64,000 nt of DNA from contig NZ_JAZIFX010000001.1 in NCBI RefSeq assembly GCF_036634175.1, positions 3,038,001-3,102,000 of the forward strand. Reading direction: 5' to 3'. The notes beneath the pieces are model-generated. The model did not search any database, was not told the DNA's origin, and saw only the letters and a program-made list of their open reading frames with translations. Source of the DNA: Streptomyces sp. P9-A2. GTDB lineage: Bacteria > Actinomycetota > Actinomycetes > Streptomycetales > Streptomycetaceae. Within the stretch, counting starts at the first letter, position 1, and every line of letters starts with the position of its first letter. Below are positions 8,374 through 17,174 of the stretch, piece after piece. The position numbers and the translations under genes were made by a program.

Positions 8374-8796
8374 TCAGTACGCCTCGACGACCTTGACCTC
8401 CTCCTCGGTGACCTCGCCGTCCACGATCCGGAACGAGCGGAACTGGAAGTCGCCGAGGCCGTCGGTGTCGGCGGTGGAGACCAGGACGTAGTGGGCGCCG
8501 GGCTCGCTCGCGAGGGTGATGTCGGTGCGGGAGGGGTGCGCCTCGGTCGCGGTGTGGGAGTGGTAGACGATCACCGGCTCCTCGTCGTTGTCGTCCATCT
8601 CGCGGTACAGCTTGAGCAGGTCCTTCGAGTCGAACTCGTAGAACGTGGGCGAGCGGGCCGCGTTCAGCATGGGCACGAAACGCTCGGGCCGGCCGGAGCC
8701 CGCCGGGCCCGCCACCACGCCGCACGCCTCGTCGGGGTGGTCCTCGCGTGCGTGGGCGACGATCCGGTCGTACAGCTCCTGGGTGATGGTCAGCAT
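8374..8796 (-). CDS. mec: JAMM metallopeptidase Mec (CysO-cysteine hydrolase)
   Basis: 140 residues of the MPN/JAMM family. The zinc motif reads HSHTATEAHPSRTD (His79, His81, Asp92) with the upstream glutamate in PDEACGVV. In M. tuberculosis the homologue Mec+ releases cysteine from the CysO-cysteine adduct; in relatives JAMM enzymes also trim residues behind the Gly-Gly of sulfur carriers, which fits the Gly-Gly-Thr-Ala end of CysO here. The ATG starting MLTITQELYD agrees with the family; the longer upstream reading frame runs into the permease gene's other frame. It leads the mec / leader / cysO / cysM cluster. Confidence 0.93.
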   Translation of the reverse strand: MLTITQELYDRIVAHAREDHPDEACGVVAGPAGSGRPERFVPMLNAARSPTFYEFDSKDLLKLYREMDDNDEEPVIVYHSHTATEAHPSRTDITLASEPGAHYVLVSTADTDGLGDFQFRSFRIVDGEVTEEEVKVVEAY

Positions 8797-8975
8797 GGGA
8801 CTCAGGATAAGCAGACGGGCCGTCCCGTACCGAGGGGTGATACGGGGCGGCCCGGATGCCGGACGTCGGGGCACCTTGACCGGCGGTCGTGCGGGAGTGC
8901 CACGAGCACTCCCGCACGACGGGTACGGCCACACGGCAGAACCCCACGGCCGGTGCTCCCCACGGCCGGTAGGAG

Positions 8976-10403
8976 CTAGCCGCCGATCTTCTCGAACTTC
9001 GGCTCGCGGTCCTCGGTGATCCGCGGATCGCGGTTCTTGAGGACCGCCCAGCCGGTCCCCAGGACGAGGGCCCAGCCGGCCATCACGTAGAGGCAGATCC
9101 TGGCCTCCGCGTCGATCGCGATGAGGGAGGTGACGAAGAGCAGGAACGCGATGGCGATGTAGGAGCACACCGAGCCGCCGGGCGCCGGGAAGGAGGAGGC
9201 GGGCAGTCGGCCCGCGACCACCTGGCGGCGGTAGAGGATGTGGCTGATCAGGATCATCAGCCAGGTCCAGATGCCGGCCGCCGTGGCGATGGAGGTGACG
9301 TAGCCGAACGCCTTCTCCGGGACGACGTAGTTCAGGACGACGCCGATGCCCATGAAGACCACCGAGGTGGCGATGCCGAGCGCCGGGGTCTTGCTGGAGG
9401 AGAGCCGCTGGTAGATCCGCGGGGCCTCGCCGTTTTCCGCGAGACTGCGCAGCATGCGGCCCGTGGAGTACATCCCGGAGTTGCAGGAGGACAGGGCGGC
9501 GGTCAGCACGACGAAGTTGACGATGGCGGCGCCGGCCGGAATGCCGATCTGGGCGAAGGCCGCGACGAAGGGGCTGACCCCCGGCGCGAACTCGGTCCAC
9601 TTGACCACGCACAGGATGACGGTGAGGGCACCGACGTAGAACAGGGCGATGCGCCAGGGCAGGGTGTTGATCGCCTTGGGGAGGGTCTTCTCCGGGTTCT
9701 TGGACTCGCCGGCCGTGACGCCGACGATTTCGATGGCGAGGTAGGCGAACATGACGCCCTGGAGGGTCATCAGGGACGATCCGATGCCCTTGGGGAAGAA
9801 GCCGTCGAAGGCCCAGAGGTTGGACACCGCGGCGGTGTCCCCGGCGGCGCTGAAGCCGAGGGTGAGCACGCCCAGCCCGATCACGATCATGCCGATGATG
9901 GCGGTGACCTTGATCATCGAGAACCAGAACTCGATCTCGCCGAACATCTTCACCGAGATGAGGTTGGCCCCGAAGAGGACGAGCAGGAAGACCAGGGCGG
10001 TGACCCACTGCGGGATCTGTGGGAACCAGTAGTTGATGTAGATCGCGGCGGCCGTGAGTTCGGCCATACCGATGACGATCCACATCAGCCAGTACGTCCA
10101 GCCGGTGAAGTAGCCGAAGAACGGGCCGAGGAACTCCCGCGAGTACTCGGCGAAGGAACCCGAGACCGGGCGGTAGAGCAGGAGCTCGCCGAGCGCCCGC
10201 ATGATGAAGAAGATGATCACGCCGGCGAGGGCGTACATCACGATCAGGCTGGGTCCGGCCTTGGCGATGTTCGCCCCGGCTCCCAGGAAGAGGCCGACGC
10301 CGATGGCGCCGCCGATCGCGATCATCTGGACTTGACGGCCGCTGAGACCGCGCTCATACCCCTCGTCGGATACGGACTCCGTGTCGACCTGCGGTGAGGC
10401 CAT
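8976..10403 (-). CDS. Amino-acid permease, APC superfamily (CycA/GABA-permease-like)
   Basis: 475 residues with about 12 membrane segments. MIAIGGAIGVGLFLGAG in helix 1, the ELLLYRPVSGSFAEY stretch, FTGWTYWLMW and VKMFGEIEFWFSMIKV are typical of the AAT family of proton-coupled amino-acid transporters (CycA, ProY, GabP). CycA-type D-Ala/D-Ser/Gly transport is possible, but the substrate cannot be fixed by eye. I chose the ATG that gives MASPQVDTES, with a GGAGAAAGG tract upstream; an in-frame ATG 21 nt earlier overlaps that tract. Whether it shares a transcript with mec is unclear (179-nt gap). Confidence 0.9.
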   Translation of the reverse strand: MASPQVDTESVSDEGYERGLSGRQVQMIAIGGAIGVGLFLGAGANIAKAGPSLIVMYALAGVIIFFIMRALGELLLYRPVSGSFAEYSREFLGPFFGYFTGWTYWLMWIVIGMAELTAAAIYINYWFPQIPQWVTALVFLLVLFGANLISVKMFGEIEFWFSMIKVTAIIGMIVIGLGVLTLGFSAAGDTAAVSNLWAFDGFFPKGIGSSLMTLQGVMFAYLAIEIVGVTAGESKNPEKTLPKAINTLPWRIALFYVGALTVILCVVKWTEFAPGVSPFVAAFAQIGIPAGAAIVNFVVLTAALSSCNSGMYSTGRMLRSLAENGEAPRIYQRLSSSKTPALGIATSVVFMGIGVVLNYVVPEKAFGYVTSIATAAGIWTWLMILISHILYRRQVVAGRLPASSFPAPGGSVCSYIAIAFLLFVTSLIAIDAEARICLYVMAGWALVLGTGWAVLKNRDPRITEDREPKFEKIGG

Positions 10404-10883
10404 GTGGCATGCGCCTTTCTCCATCCCGGTCCGGGCCGCTGGTGGGCCCCGGACCGGGTCTCTGTCCCCCCGGACTGATGGAGCTGAGCGCGTCCGCTCA
10501 CGCCTGGCCGGCGGTCGCCGGCTCGGTGGCGCACCCGGCGGGCGTACCGATGGTGTTCGCCGGGTGGTCGTGCAGATCTATCACGACCGCAACACTGATC
10601 AGCAGCGATTCGTGGCGCACATCACAGGAGAAAGCGGACAGACGTCACCAGGAAAATACATAGGCGGCGGAAGCCTTGACAGGATCGCCACGCGGGCTTG
10701 AGTGTCCTCTGAGCGAACACGTCGGCGGACTTTTCCGAACATCCCGGTCGGATGTACGGCATGGGCGACGGCTGCGCCGAGAGCGCGGGGCGTCGTACCG
10801 GCGGGCGTGACACGGCGCTGTCGGCCACGGGGTTCCGCAAGCCGCACGGTGCCGCGGGCCGGCGGTGCCGCGGGCCGCGCGGC
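10404..10883. promoter_or_regulatory. Permease upstream region with a leader hairpin
   Basis: This 480-bp gene-free stretch contains the permease promoter region. Just before the permease ribosome site an inverted repeat GGTCCGGGCC / GGCCCCGGACC (10429-10455) could form in the mRNA leader. Next to the DUF2017 stop, a 16-bp sequence (GGCCCGCGGCACCG core) is repeated twice in tandem. I see no RNA gene and no recognised riboswitch. Confidence 0.4.
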
Positions 10884-11486
10884 CTACGGCATCAGGGTCG
10901 ATACCAGGGTCTCCTGGAGGCCGCCGAGCCACAGGTACGCCATCACCATGGGCTTGCGCGGATCCTCGTCCGGGAGGCTGAAGAGGAGATCGGTGTCGTC
11001 CTCGTCGTCGATCTCCAGCCGGGACCCGATCGCCAGGCGCAGGTCGTTCAGCGTGCCGAGCCACTGGCGGGACTCCTCGGCGGAGAGCTCGAGCACCGCC
11101 CCTTCTCCGCCGGCCCCGGTGAGTCCGTCCAGGGAGCGGATCACCGTGAGGGCGCTCTCGCGCTTGCCGGCCCGCAGGTCGTTCTCGGTGAAGCGGCGGA
11201 ACTCCGCGGAGTGCTCCCGCCGCTCCTCGGTGTCCTTGGCCGAGGCGGATACCTCGGGGCCGCCGTAGGCGTCCGGGAAGAGCCGGCGCAGCACGGGGTC
11301 GGCGGGCGGTTCGCTCGGGCCCTCGGCGAAGAGTCCGGCAAGCGGGTCGGCGGAGGCGTCCACGGCCGGGCCGGGGCCGATCAGCTCCATGAGCTGCACG
11401 GCGAGGGACCGGATGATGGAGATCTCGACGTCGTCGAGGGCGACGGCCGCGCCGCCGCCGGGGAGCGGTTCGAAGTGTCCTGACAT
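10884..11486 (-). CDS. DUF2017 protein, ClpS-linked
   Basis: 200 residues, acidic, matching the actinobacterial DUF2017 family that is almost always encoded next to clpS. Recognisable parts are ALDDVEISIIRSLAVQLMELI near the start, PDPVLRRLFPDAY-like sequence at about residue 63 (here ADPVLRRLFPDAYGG), EFRRFTENDLRAGKRE, and the C-terminal MVMAYLWLGGLQETLV. No catalytic motif is visible. Linkage to clpS suggests a role near the Clp protease adaptor or N-degron pathway, but this is not established. The ATG follows the clpS gene by 113 nt of repeat-rich DNA. Confidence 0.88.
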   Translation of the reverse strand: MSGHFEPLPGGGAAVALDDVEISIIRSLAVQLMELIGPGPAVDASADPLAGLFAEGPSEPPADPVLRRLFPDAYGGPEVSASAKDTEERREHSAEFRRFTENDLRAGKRESALTVIRSLDGLTGAGGEGAVLELSAEESRQWLGTLNDLRLAIGSRLEIDDEDDTDLLFSLPDEDPRKPMVMAYLWLGGLQETLVSTLMP

Positions 11487-11499
11487 GGAGGCGATTCGC

Positions 11500-11617
11500 T
11501 ACTTCCGGTCCTGCGGGCGGGGGCTGGGGCGGGGCGCGGGCGGGCTGCTGTGTGGCTTTCCGGTCCTGTCGGCGGACTGCTTCCGGTCCTGTCGGCGGGC
11601 TACTTCCGGTCCTGCTG
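11500..11617 (-). repeat. Tandem copies of the clpS 3' end including its stop codon
   Basis: On the minus strand the last clpS codons and stop sit in the unit CAGGACCGGAAG-TAG-CCCGCCGA. The next unit is the same except that TAG becomes CAG and one further base changes, a third partial unit follows at about 11556, and an isolated fourth copy (CAGGACCGGAAGTAG) occurs at about 11500. The unit is about 23 bp. Confidence 0.8.
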
Positions 11618-11917
11618 GAGAGTGGCCCACAGGCCGTAGCCGTGCATGGCCTGGACGTCGCGTTCCATCTCCTCGCGGGTACCGCTGGAGACGACGGCCC
11701 GGCCCTTGTGGTGGACATCGAGCATGAGCTTGGTGGCCTTGTCCTTGGAGTAGCCGAAGTACGTCTGGAAGACGTACGTCACGTAGCTCATGAGGTTGAC
11801 CGGGTCATTGTGGACAAGGGTGATCCAGGGGACGTCGGGCTCGGGCACGGCGAAAACCTCTTCCGCCGACTCGGTGCGTTCGATCTCCAGGGGTGCGGGT
11901 GACGTCACACCGCCCAT
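11600..11917 (-). CDS. clpS: ClpS adaptor of the ClpAP/ClpCP protease
   Basis: 105 residues. The signature [21 protein letters not shown] and the [19 protein letters not shown] helix are typical of ClpS, which delivers N-end-rule substrates to the Hsp100 unfoldase. The asparagine-aspartate pair of VHNDP and the downstream helix line the N-degron pocket. It is divergent from pncB, with only 98 bp between them. DUF2017 follows on the same strand. The C-terminal codons are part of a tandem repeat. Confidence 0.95.
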   Translation of the reverse strand: MGGVTSPAPLEIERTESAEEVFAVPEPDVPWITLVHNDPVNLMSYVTYVFQTYFGYSKDKATKLMLDVHHKGRAVVSSGTREEMERDVQAMHGYGLWATLQQDRK

Positions 11918-12015
11918 GCTGCCACCGGAAGGGGCCGGGAGTACAAACCGGCGTACGCGGACCGGGACGCCGAACCGAAATCGTCAGAACGACGAAAAGG
12001 GGGTAGCATCTTCGT

Positions 12016-13368
12016 ATGAACACAGCGGACCTTGGGTTGCCGGTGACTGTTCCGTCGACGGCACTCTTCACCGATCACTACGAGCTGACGATGCTGCAGG
12101 CCGCCCTGAGCGGCGGCACCGCCGAACGACGCAGCGTGTTCGAGGTCTTCACCCGGCGCCTGCCGGAGGGCCGCCGCTACGGCGTGGTGGCCGGCACCGG
12201 ACGGGTCCTGGACGCGGTGGAGAACTTCCGCTTCGACGGCCCCCTCCTCGACTTCCTGCGCGAGAAGGACGTCGTCGACGGGCCGACCCTCGACTGGCTG
12301 GCCGACTACCGCTTCACCGGGGACATCTGGGGCTACCCGGAGGGCGAGGTGTACTTCCCGGGCTCGCCGATCATGCGGGTCGAGGGCAGCTTCGCGGAGT
12401 GCGTGCTGCTGGAGACGGTGATCCTGTCGATCCTCAACCACGATTCGGCGATCGCCGCGGCGGCCTCCCGGATGTCGTCGGCCGCCGGGTACCGGCCGCT
12501 GATCGAGATGGGCGCCCGGCGCACCCACGAGCTGGCCGCGGTGGCCGCCTCCCGGGCCGCCTACGTGGGCGGCTTCACCTCCACCTCCGACCTGGCGGCC
12601 GGATTCCGCTACAACATCCCGACCGTGGGCACCTCCGCCCACGCCTTCACCCTGGTGCACGACAGCGAGCGGGACGCCTTCCGCGCACAGGTGGACTCCC
12701 TCGGCGCCGGTACGACGCTTCTCGTGGACACCTACGACGTGACCGAGGCGGTCCGTACGGCCGTCGAGGTCGCCGGCCCGTCCCTGGGCTCGGTCCGGAT
12801 CGACTCCGGTGACCTGCTCCTGGTCGCGCACCGGGTGCGGCAGCAGCTGGACGAGCTGGGCGCCACCGGCACGAAGATCACCGTGACGTCGGACCTCGAC
12901 GAGTACGCCATCGCCTCGCTGGCCGCCGCGCCGGTGGACTCGTACGGCGTCGGCACCCAGCTGGTGACCGGCTCCGGGCACCCGACGGCCTCCATGGTCT
13001 ACAAGCTGGTCGCCCGCGCCGAGTCCGCCGACGCCGGAGCGCCGCTGGTGCCCGTGGCGAAACGGTCCACCGGCGGCAAGACCTCCATCGGCGGCCGCAA
13101 GTGGGCCGCGCGGCGGCTGGACGAGCGGGGTGTCGCCGAGGCCGAGGTGGTCGGCACCGGGCAGGTGCCCGAGGAGCTGGCCGACCGGCAGCTGCTGGTG
13201 GAGCTGATCAAGAGCGGCGAGGTGACCGCGACCGCGCGCGAGCCGCTGGACCGGCTCCGCGAACGGCACGCCGCGGCCCGCGCCGGCCTGCCGCTGTCCG
13301 CTACCCAGCTGTCCCGCGGGGAACCCGTCATTCCGACGGAGTACCTGAACCTGGGCTCGGGTAGCTAA
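12016..13368 (+). CDS. pncB: Nicotinate phosphoribosyltransferase
   Basis: 450 residues. TDHYELTMLQAAL at the N-terminus, EVFTRRLPEGRRYGVVAGTGRVL, STSDLAAGFRYNIPTVGTSAHAF with the catalytic histidine region, and VRIDSGDLLLVA (phosphate/PRPP site) identify the NAPRTase family. It makes nicotinate mononucleotide in NAD salvage. The second enzyme of the same salvage route, nicotinamidase PncA, lies 271 bp downstream on the same strand. The start ATG has a GGGGG run about 12 nt upstream, a weak ribosome site. Confidence 0.95.
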   Translation: MNTADLGLPVTVPSTALFTDHYELTMLQAALSGGTAERRSVFEVFTRRLPEGRRYGVVAGTGRVLDAVENFRFDGPLLDFLREKDVVDGPTLDWLADYRFTGDIWGYPEGEVYFPGSPIMRVEGSFAECVLLETVILSILNHDSAIAAAASRMSSAAGYRPLIEMGARRTHELAAVAASRAAYVGGFTSTSDLAAGFRYNIPTVGTSAHAFTLVHDSERDAFRAQVDSLGAGTTLLVDTYDVTEAVRTAVEVAGPSLGSVRIDSGDLLLVAHRVRQQLDELGATGTKITVTSDLDEYAIASLAAAPVDSYGVGTQLVTGSGHPTASMVYKLVARAESADAGAPLVPVAKRSTGGKTSIGGRKWAARRLDERGVAEAEVVGTGQVPEELADRQLLVELIKSGEVTATAREPLDRLRERHAAARAGLPLSATQLSRGEPVIPTEYLNLGSGS

Positions 13369-13639
13369 CGACCTCACCCGCGATGAGGAGTGGATCAGCG
13401 AGCGGCCTCATGCGGCTTCGGATCCAAGGCGGAGGAGGGAGTGATGGCGGAGCCATCGCGACCGACGACGACGCCGGAGGCGAAGCCGCAGGGCGTCGGG
13501 AGCCCGCTCACTGTCGCGGGTGAGGTCGTAAGGGCCTGCCGGCTGTCCCGCGGTCCTCTGCCCGTGACCCCCTGTCCCGTAATGCCGCAACCGACCCCCG
13601 ACCGATCCCTGATCGATCCCCAGCCGAAGGAATCCGACC

Positions 13640-14227
13640 ATGCGCCGCGCCTTGATCGTCGTTGACCTGCAGAACGACTTCTGCGAGGGGGGAAGCCTCG
13701 CCGTGTCCGGCGGTGCGGATGTGGCCGCCGCCATCACCGAGCTGATCGCACGGGTGCCGGACGGGTACCGGCACGTGGTGGCCACCCGCGACCACCACAT
13801 CGCCCCCGGCGGCCACTTCGCCGACAACCCCGACTTCGTCCGCTCCTGGCCCGCGCACTGCGTCGCCGGGACGGAGGGCGCCGGTTTCCACCCGAACTTC
13901 GCCCCCGCTGTCACCTCCGGCGCGGTCGACGCCGTCTTCGACAAGGGGGCGTACTCGGCGGCGTACAGCGGTTTCGAGGGAACCGAGGAGAACGGCGTGT
14001 CGCTGGCCGACTGGCTGCGCGCCCGCGAGATCGACGAGGTGGACGTGGTGGGCATCGCCACCGACCACTGTGTCCGGGCCACCGCCCTGGACGCCGTCGG
14101 CGAGGGCTTCCGCACCCAGGTCCTGCTGGACCTCACCGCGGGGGTGGCCGCACAGACCACCGAGCGGGCGCTCGACGAGCTGCGCGGCGCGGGTGTGGAG
14201 CTCTCGGGGAAGCCGGTCGTGCGGTAA
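13640..14227 (+). CDS. pncA: Nicotinamidase
   Basis: 195 residues of the isochorismatase-like hydrolase superfamily. The catalytic triad can be read as Asp9 (VVDLQNDF), Lys102 (FDKGAYSA) and Cys144 (TDHCVRAT); the metal site is TRDHHIAPGGHF. It converts nicotinamide to nicotinate, the substrate of the upstream PncB. The homologous enzyme activates pyrazinamide in mycobacteria. The start is preceded by GAAGGAA. The 271-bp gap to pncB holds a GCGGCTTCG/CGAAGCCGC inverted repeat (about 13411-13419 and 13480-13488) but no convincing gene. Confidence 0.95.
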   Translation: MRRALIVVDLQNDFCEGGSLAVSGGADVAAAITELIARVPDGYRHVVATRDHHIAPGGHFADNPDFVRSWPAHCVAGTEGAGFHPNFAPAVTSGAVDAVFDKGAYSAAYSGFEGTEENGVSLADWLRAREIDEVDVVGIATDHCVRATALDAVGEGFRTQVLLDLTAGVAAQTTERALDELRGAGVELSGKPVVR

Positions 14228-14262
14228 GGGGCACCCCTCCGGGGCGTGAGTGCGCCGTGCGG

Positions 14263-14325
14263 GCGTACGCCGGTCAGGCGAGGACCGGCCGGGCGGGGGC
14301 CGATCAAGCGTACGCCGGTCAGGCG
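14263..14325. repeat. 18-bp direct repeat spanning the stop of the hypothetical gene
   Basis: GCGTACGCCGGTCAGGCG occurs at 14263-14280 and again at 14308-14325. The second copy contains the stop codon of the minus-strand hypothetical gene. The intervening 27 bp includes a partial repeat of GCGGGGGCCG. Confidence 0.7.
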
Positions 14326-14687
14326 GGGGCCGCGGGGCGTCCGAGCAGGGCGCGGATCGGGTGCCACAGCTCGACCACCAGGTCGCCGGGACCGGACGGG
14401 CCGGGGCCGGGCAGGGCCGCGCTGTCGGGGGCCGTGCGCCATATGAGGCCGTCGGGGTGGTGCAGCACCGCGGTGATCTCGTCGGGGCTCGGCGGGGCCG
14501 CGTTGCCCCGCAGGTAGACGGCCCGCAGACCCAGGTTGCGCAGCCTCGTCAGGGCGCGGGCCCTGTTGCCCGCGTGCACGAGGACGCGCACCGAGCCGGG
14601 GCCGGCGGCGGGGCTGGGCAGGTTCAGTGCCACCACCACGGTGCCGTTCGGCAGCTTGCTGAAGCCTCCTGCGGCCATGGAATTCAT
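14319..14687 (-). CDS. Conserved-looking hypothetical protein, convergent with pncA
   Basis: 122 residues (119 if the second ATG at 14678, which has GGGGG 10 nt upstream, is used). The N-terminal half is beta-rich (LPNGTVVVALNLPSP, GSVRVLVHAGNRARALTRLRNLG) and a middle stretch reads PPSPDEITAVLHHPDGLIWR. There is no signal peptide or membrane segment. I do not recognise a family or function. Codon use is typical of the region, and the start codons have sensible spacing to G-rich sequence, so I believe it is real. Its stop codon lies in an 18-bp sequence repeated at 14263-14280 and 14308-14325. Confidence 0.65.
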   Translation of the reverse strand: MNSMAAGGFSKLPNGTVVVALNLPSPAAGPGSVRVLVHAGNRARALTRLRNLGLRAVYLRGNAAPPSPDEITAVLHHPDGLIWRTAPDSAALPGPGPSGPGDLVVELWHPIRALLGRPAAPA

Positions 14688-14743
14688 ACCCCCGTCGGGC
14701 CAGGTGTCAATAAGAGCGTCACAGGACGCACCTAAACACGGAA

Positions 14744-14773
14744 CGGCGGCAACCCGCCAGTGGGTCGCCGCCG
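14744..14773 (-). terminator. Terminator after the M6 protease gene
   Basis: CGGCGGCAACCC / GGGTCGCCGCCG pairs over 12 positions with one mismatch and a 6-nt loop, 28 nt past the protease stop on the minus strand. Confidence 0.7.
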
Positions 14774-14792
14774 ATCACGTTTTGACCTGGTA

Positions 14793-14826
14793 AGACGCGG
14801 TTTACTTCGCTGCGCGGCTTACTTCG
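14793..14826 (-). repeat. 17-bp tandem duplication covering the M6 protease stop codon
   Basis: On the minus strand CGAAGTAAGCCGCGCAG is followed directly by CGAAGTAAACCGCGTCT. The in-frame TAA of the second copy is the stop codon; in the first copy the same bases are read in another phase (Glu-Val-Ser). Confidence 0.7.
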
Positions 14827-17174
14827 AGGCGGATCGTCGAGCCGTCCTTGGCCTCCTTGACGATCTTGATCTTTGTGTTGGTGTCAGTGATCTTGACGCC
14901 GCCGCCCGGGTTCGTCTCGTCGTAGTAGGTGTGGGTGCGGTCGTTGAAGACCGGCACACCCTTCGAGGAGCGGATCTTGGTCGCGACGCCGCTCTTGTGC
15001 AGCGTGATGCCGTCCGTGCGGAAGGTGCTGAACGTCGAGTCGTACGTCTGGACGCGGTTGCGCATCAGCGTGCCGTCGGACCACTTCAGCGCGGCCGGGT
15101 GCGAGTCGACCGGCAGGACCAGGCCGGTGCCCGGGTGCCGACTGGTGTTGTTGTCCGCCTGCGAGGTGTCCCACTTCCAGATCAACAGGCCGTTCTGGTA
15201 CGGGAAGTGCTCCACCCAGTCCGGACGGCTGTTCGCGAAGCCGAAGTTGTACGGGCCGACCTTGAGGGTCTTGTCGTACGACACGTACTGGCGGTTCTCG
15301 GCGATGTAGTACTGCGTGTAGTCGTTGGTGAACGACGCGCCGATGCGGGAGAAGCCGTTGGCCGTCCAGGCGGCGTCGGCGGTCTCGGCGTTGTCCGTGA
15401 ACAGCGCGGTGCCGTCCGCGGTCACCGAGATCCGGTCGGCCGCGAAGCCCTTCATCGCCAGGCCGCCGTCGGTCTGGTAGCGGAAGCGCAGGTCGATCTT
15501 CTGACCGGCGTAGGCGTCCAGCGGGTAGGCCAGCGGCTTGTAGCCGTCGACCGTGCCGTGCAGGGCCGGCTTGTCGCTGCCGTCGCGCGGGATCGGCGTG
15601 CCGTCCACCGTGCCGTCCAGGACGGTCCAGTTGGCGCCGCCGTCGGTCGAGGCCTCGGCGTAGAGGAAGTCGTAGTCGGACTCGATCTCGTACCAGCCGT
15701 CGAGCGTCAGCTCGGCCGTCGAGGTGCCGGTGAGGTCCACGGAACGGGTCAGCGTGTTGCGCAGGTCGTCACCGCTGCCGCTCCACCACTGGGTCTCGCC
15801 CTCGGCGGGGACCACTATCTCGGTGGTGACCGCCTTCTCGGGCAGTTCGACCACGAGGGCCTGCTTGTCCTTGGTGTTGTACGCGGCGTAGCCCAGCTTG
15901 TGCTTGGACTTCGTCGCGGCCTTGGCCGTGTCGTAGTCCAGCCAGCCCAGCTGGAGCTTGTCCCAGGCGGTCATGTCGCCGGGCAGGTCGCCGATCTCGT
16001 TCTTCCCGGTGCCGAGCCAGGAACCGGAGGACATCAGGGTCCAGAAGCCGGTGGAGTTCTCGCCGCCCGCGGTGTCGTAGTGGTCCGGCAGGCCGAGGTC
16101 GTGGCCGTACTCGTGGGCGTAGACACCGAGTCCGCCGTTCTCCGGCTGGATGGTGTAGTCGCCGGCCCAGATGCCGGTGTCGCCGACGGGCGCGCCGCCG
16201 AGCTTGTTGTGGGCGGGGCCGGTGGCTCCGGCGTCGGTGCCGAAGGCGTACCAGCGGTGGGCCCAGATCGCGTCCCCGCCCTGGGCACCGCCGCCGGCGG
16301 ACTCGTCCTCACCGGCGTGCACGACCTGGAAGTGGTCGATGTAGCCGTCGGGCTCGTTGAAGTCGCCGTCGCCGTCGAAGTCGTAGCGGTCCCACTCGTC
16401 GAACTTCGCGACGTCCGCCTTGATCTCGGCGTCGGTCGCCCCCGCCGCCTTCTGCTGGGCGACCCATGCGTTCAGGCCGTCGCTGACGACGTTCCACACG
16501 CTCGAGCAGGTGCTCTGGCCACAGGCGTTGTTGCCGTAGCGGGCCTCGTTGTAGGGGACCTTGACCCAGTCGGAGACCTGGCCCTCGACGGAGTAGCGGC
16601 CCGAGGACTGCTTCTCGAAGTACGTCTTGACCGACTCGACACCCTTGCCGGTGCCGAAGTACATGTCCTCGAAGTGCTTCTGGTCGTAGTCCGCCTGCCA
16701 TGCGGTGGAGTTGTCCGCGCCGCGGTCCGGCTCGGCGATCTCGTTGTGCAGCGGTCCGCGGGTGCCGCCGTAGCGGCTGTCGGTCTCGTCGCCGAACTCG
16801 ACCAGGATCGTGAAGATCTTGTCGGTCTTCTCGCGGCCGAGCTCGACGTACTTGCCGGTGCCCTTCTTGCCCTTGCCCTTGCCCTTGAGCTCGACGACCT
16901 TCGAGCCGCCCCGGTCCTTGACCGAGGACTCGCCGGATATGACCTGCTTCAGGGCCTCCTGGCGCTGGGCGTCCCGGGTCTTGGAGAGCGGGCCCTCGAG
17001 GTCGTGCTCGACGTGGTTGTGCTCCGCCGGGTCCTGCCGGTCCACACTGGCCGGCCGGTCGGCCCCTTCGGCCGTGTCGGCCTGGGCCACGGTGAACGCA
17101 GAGCAGGTGGCGGCGATCGCCGCCAGTGCCACGCCTGTCGCGGCCGCTCTGGACGTCCAGGGTCTACTGGTCAC
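14802..17174 (-). CDS. Secreted M6-family (immune inhibitor A-like) metalloprotease
   Basis: 790 residues. A twin basic/hydrophobic N-terminal signal segment (RAAATGVALAAIAATCSAF) precedes a propeptide-like region. The zinc site HEYGHDLGLPDHYD starts at residue 354, the HExxHxxGxxD pattern of M6 peptidases. A Met-turn-like TLMSSGSW follows. The C-terminal half contains beta-rich regions (LTLDGWYEIESDYDFLYAEAS) that resemble MAM/beta-sandwich domains of InhA proteases. It is likely a broad secreted protease. The start is GTG with AGGGG 7 nt upstream, and the region upstream has promoter-like dyads. A run of Lys/Gly (ELKGKGKGKKGTGK) lies in the prodomain. Confidence 0.93.
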   Translation of the reverse strand: MTSRPWTSRAAATGVALAAIAATCSAFTVAQADTAEGADRPASVDRQDPAEHNHVEHDLEGPLSKTRDAQRQEALKQVISGESSVKDRGGSKVVELKGKGKGKKGTGKYVELGREKTDKIFTILVEFGDETDSRYGGTRGPLHNEIAEPDRGADNSTAWQADYDQKHFEDMYFGTGKGVESVKTYFEKQSSGRYSVEGQVSDWVKVPYNEARYGNNACGQSTCSSVWNVVSDGLNAWVAQQKAAGATDAEIKADVAKFDEWDRYDFDGDGDFNEPDGYIDHFQVVHAGEDESAGGGAQGGDAIWAHRWYAFGTDAGATGPAHNKLGGAPVGDTGIWAGDYTIQPENGGLGVYAHEYGHDLGLPDHYDTAGGENSTGFWTLMSSGSWLGTGKNEIGDLPGDMTAWDKLQLGWLDYDTAKAATKSKHKLGYAAYNTKDKQALVVELPEKAVTTEIVVPAEGETQWWSGSGDDLRNTLTRSVDLTGTSTAELTLDGWYEIESDYDFLYAEASTDGGANWTVLDGTVDGTPIPRDGSDKPALHGTVDGYKPLAYPLDAYAGQKIDLRFRYQTDGGLAMKGFAADRISVTADGTALFTDNAETADAAWTANGFSRIGASFTNDYTQYYIAENRQYVSYDKTLKVGPYNFGFANSRPDWVEHFPYQNGLLIWKWDTSQADNNTSRHPGTGLVLPVDSHPAALKWSDGTLMRNRVQTYDSTFSTFRTDGITLHKSGVATKIRSSKGVPVFNDRTHTYYDETNPGGGVKITDTNTKIKIVKEAKDGSTIRLEVSRAAK

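Noticed and set aside
10404..10883. Glycine or other riboswitch upstream of the amino-acid permease
   Set aside because: No conserved aptamer core could be recognised; only a simple hairpin next to the ribosome site is visible.
13390..13665. A 91-codon frame between pncB and pncA
   Set aside because: Overlaps the pncA start, has no recognisable domain and crosses an inverted repeat; treated as non-coding.
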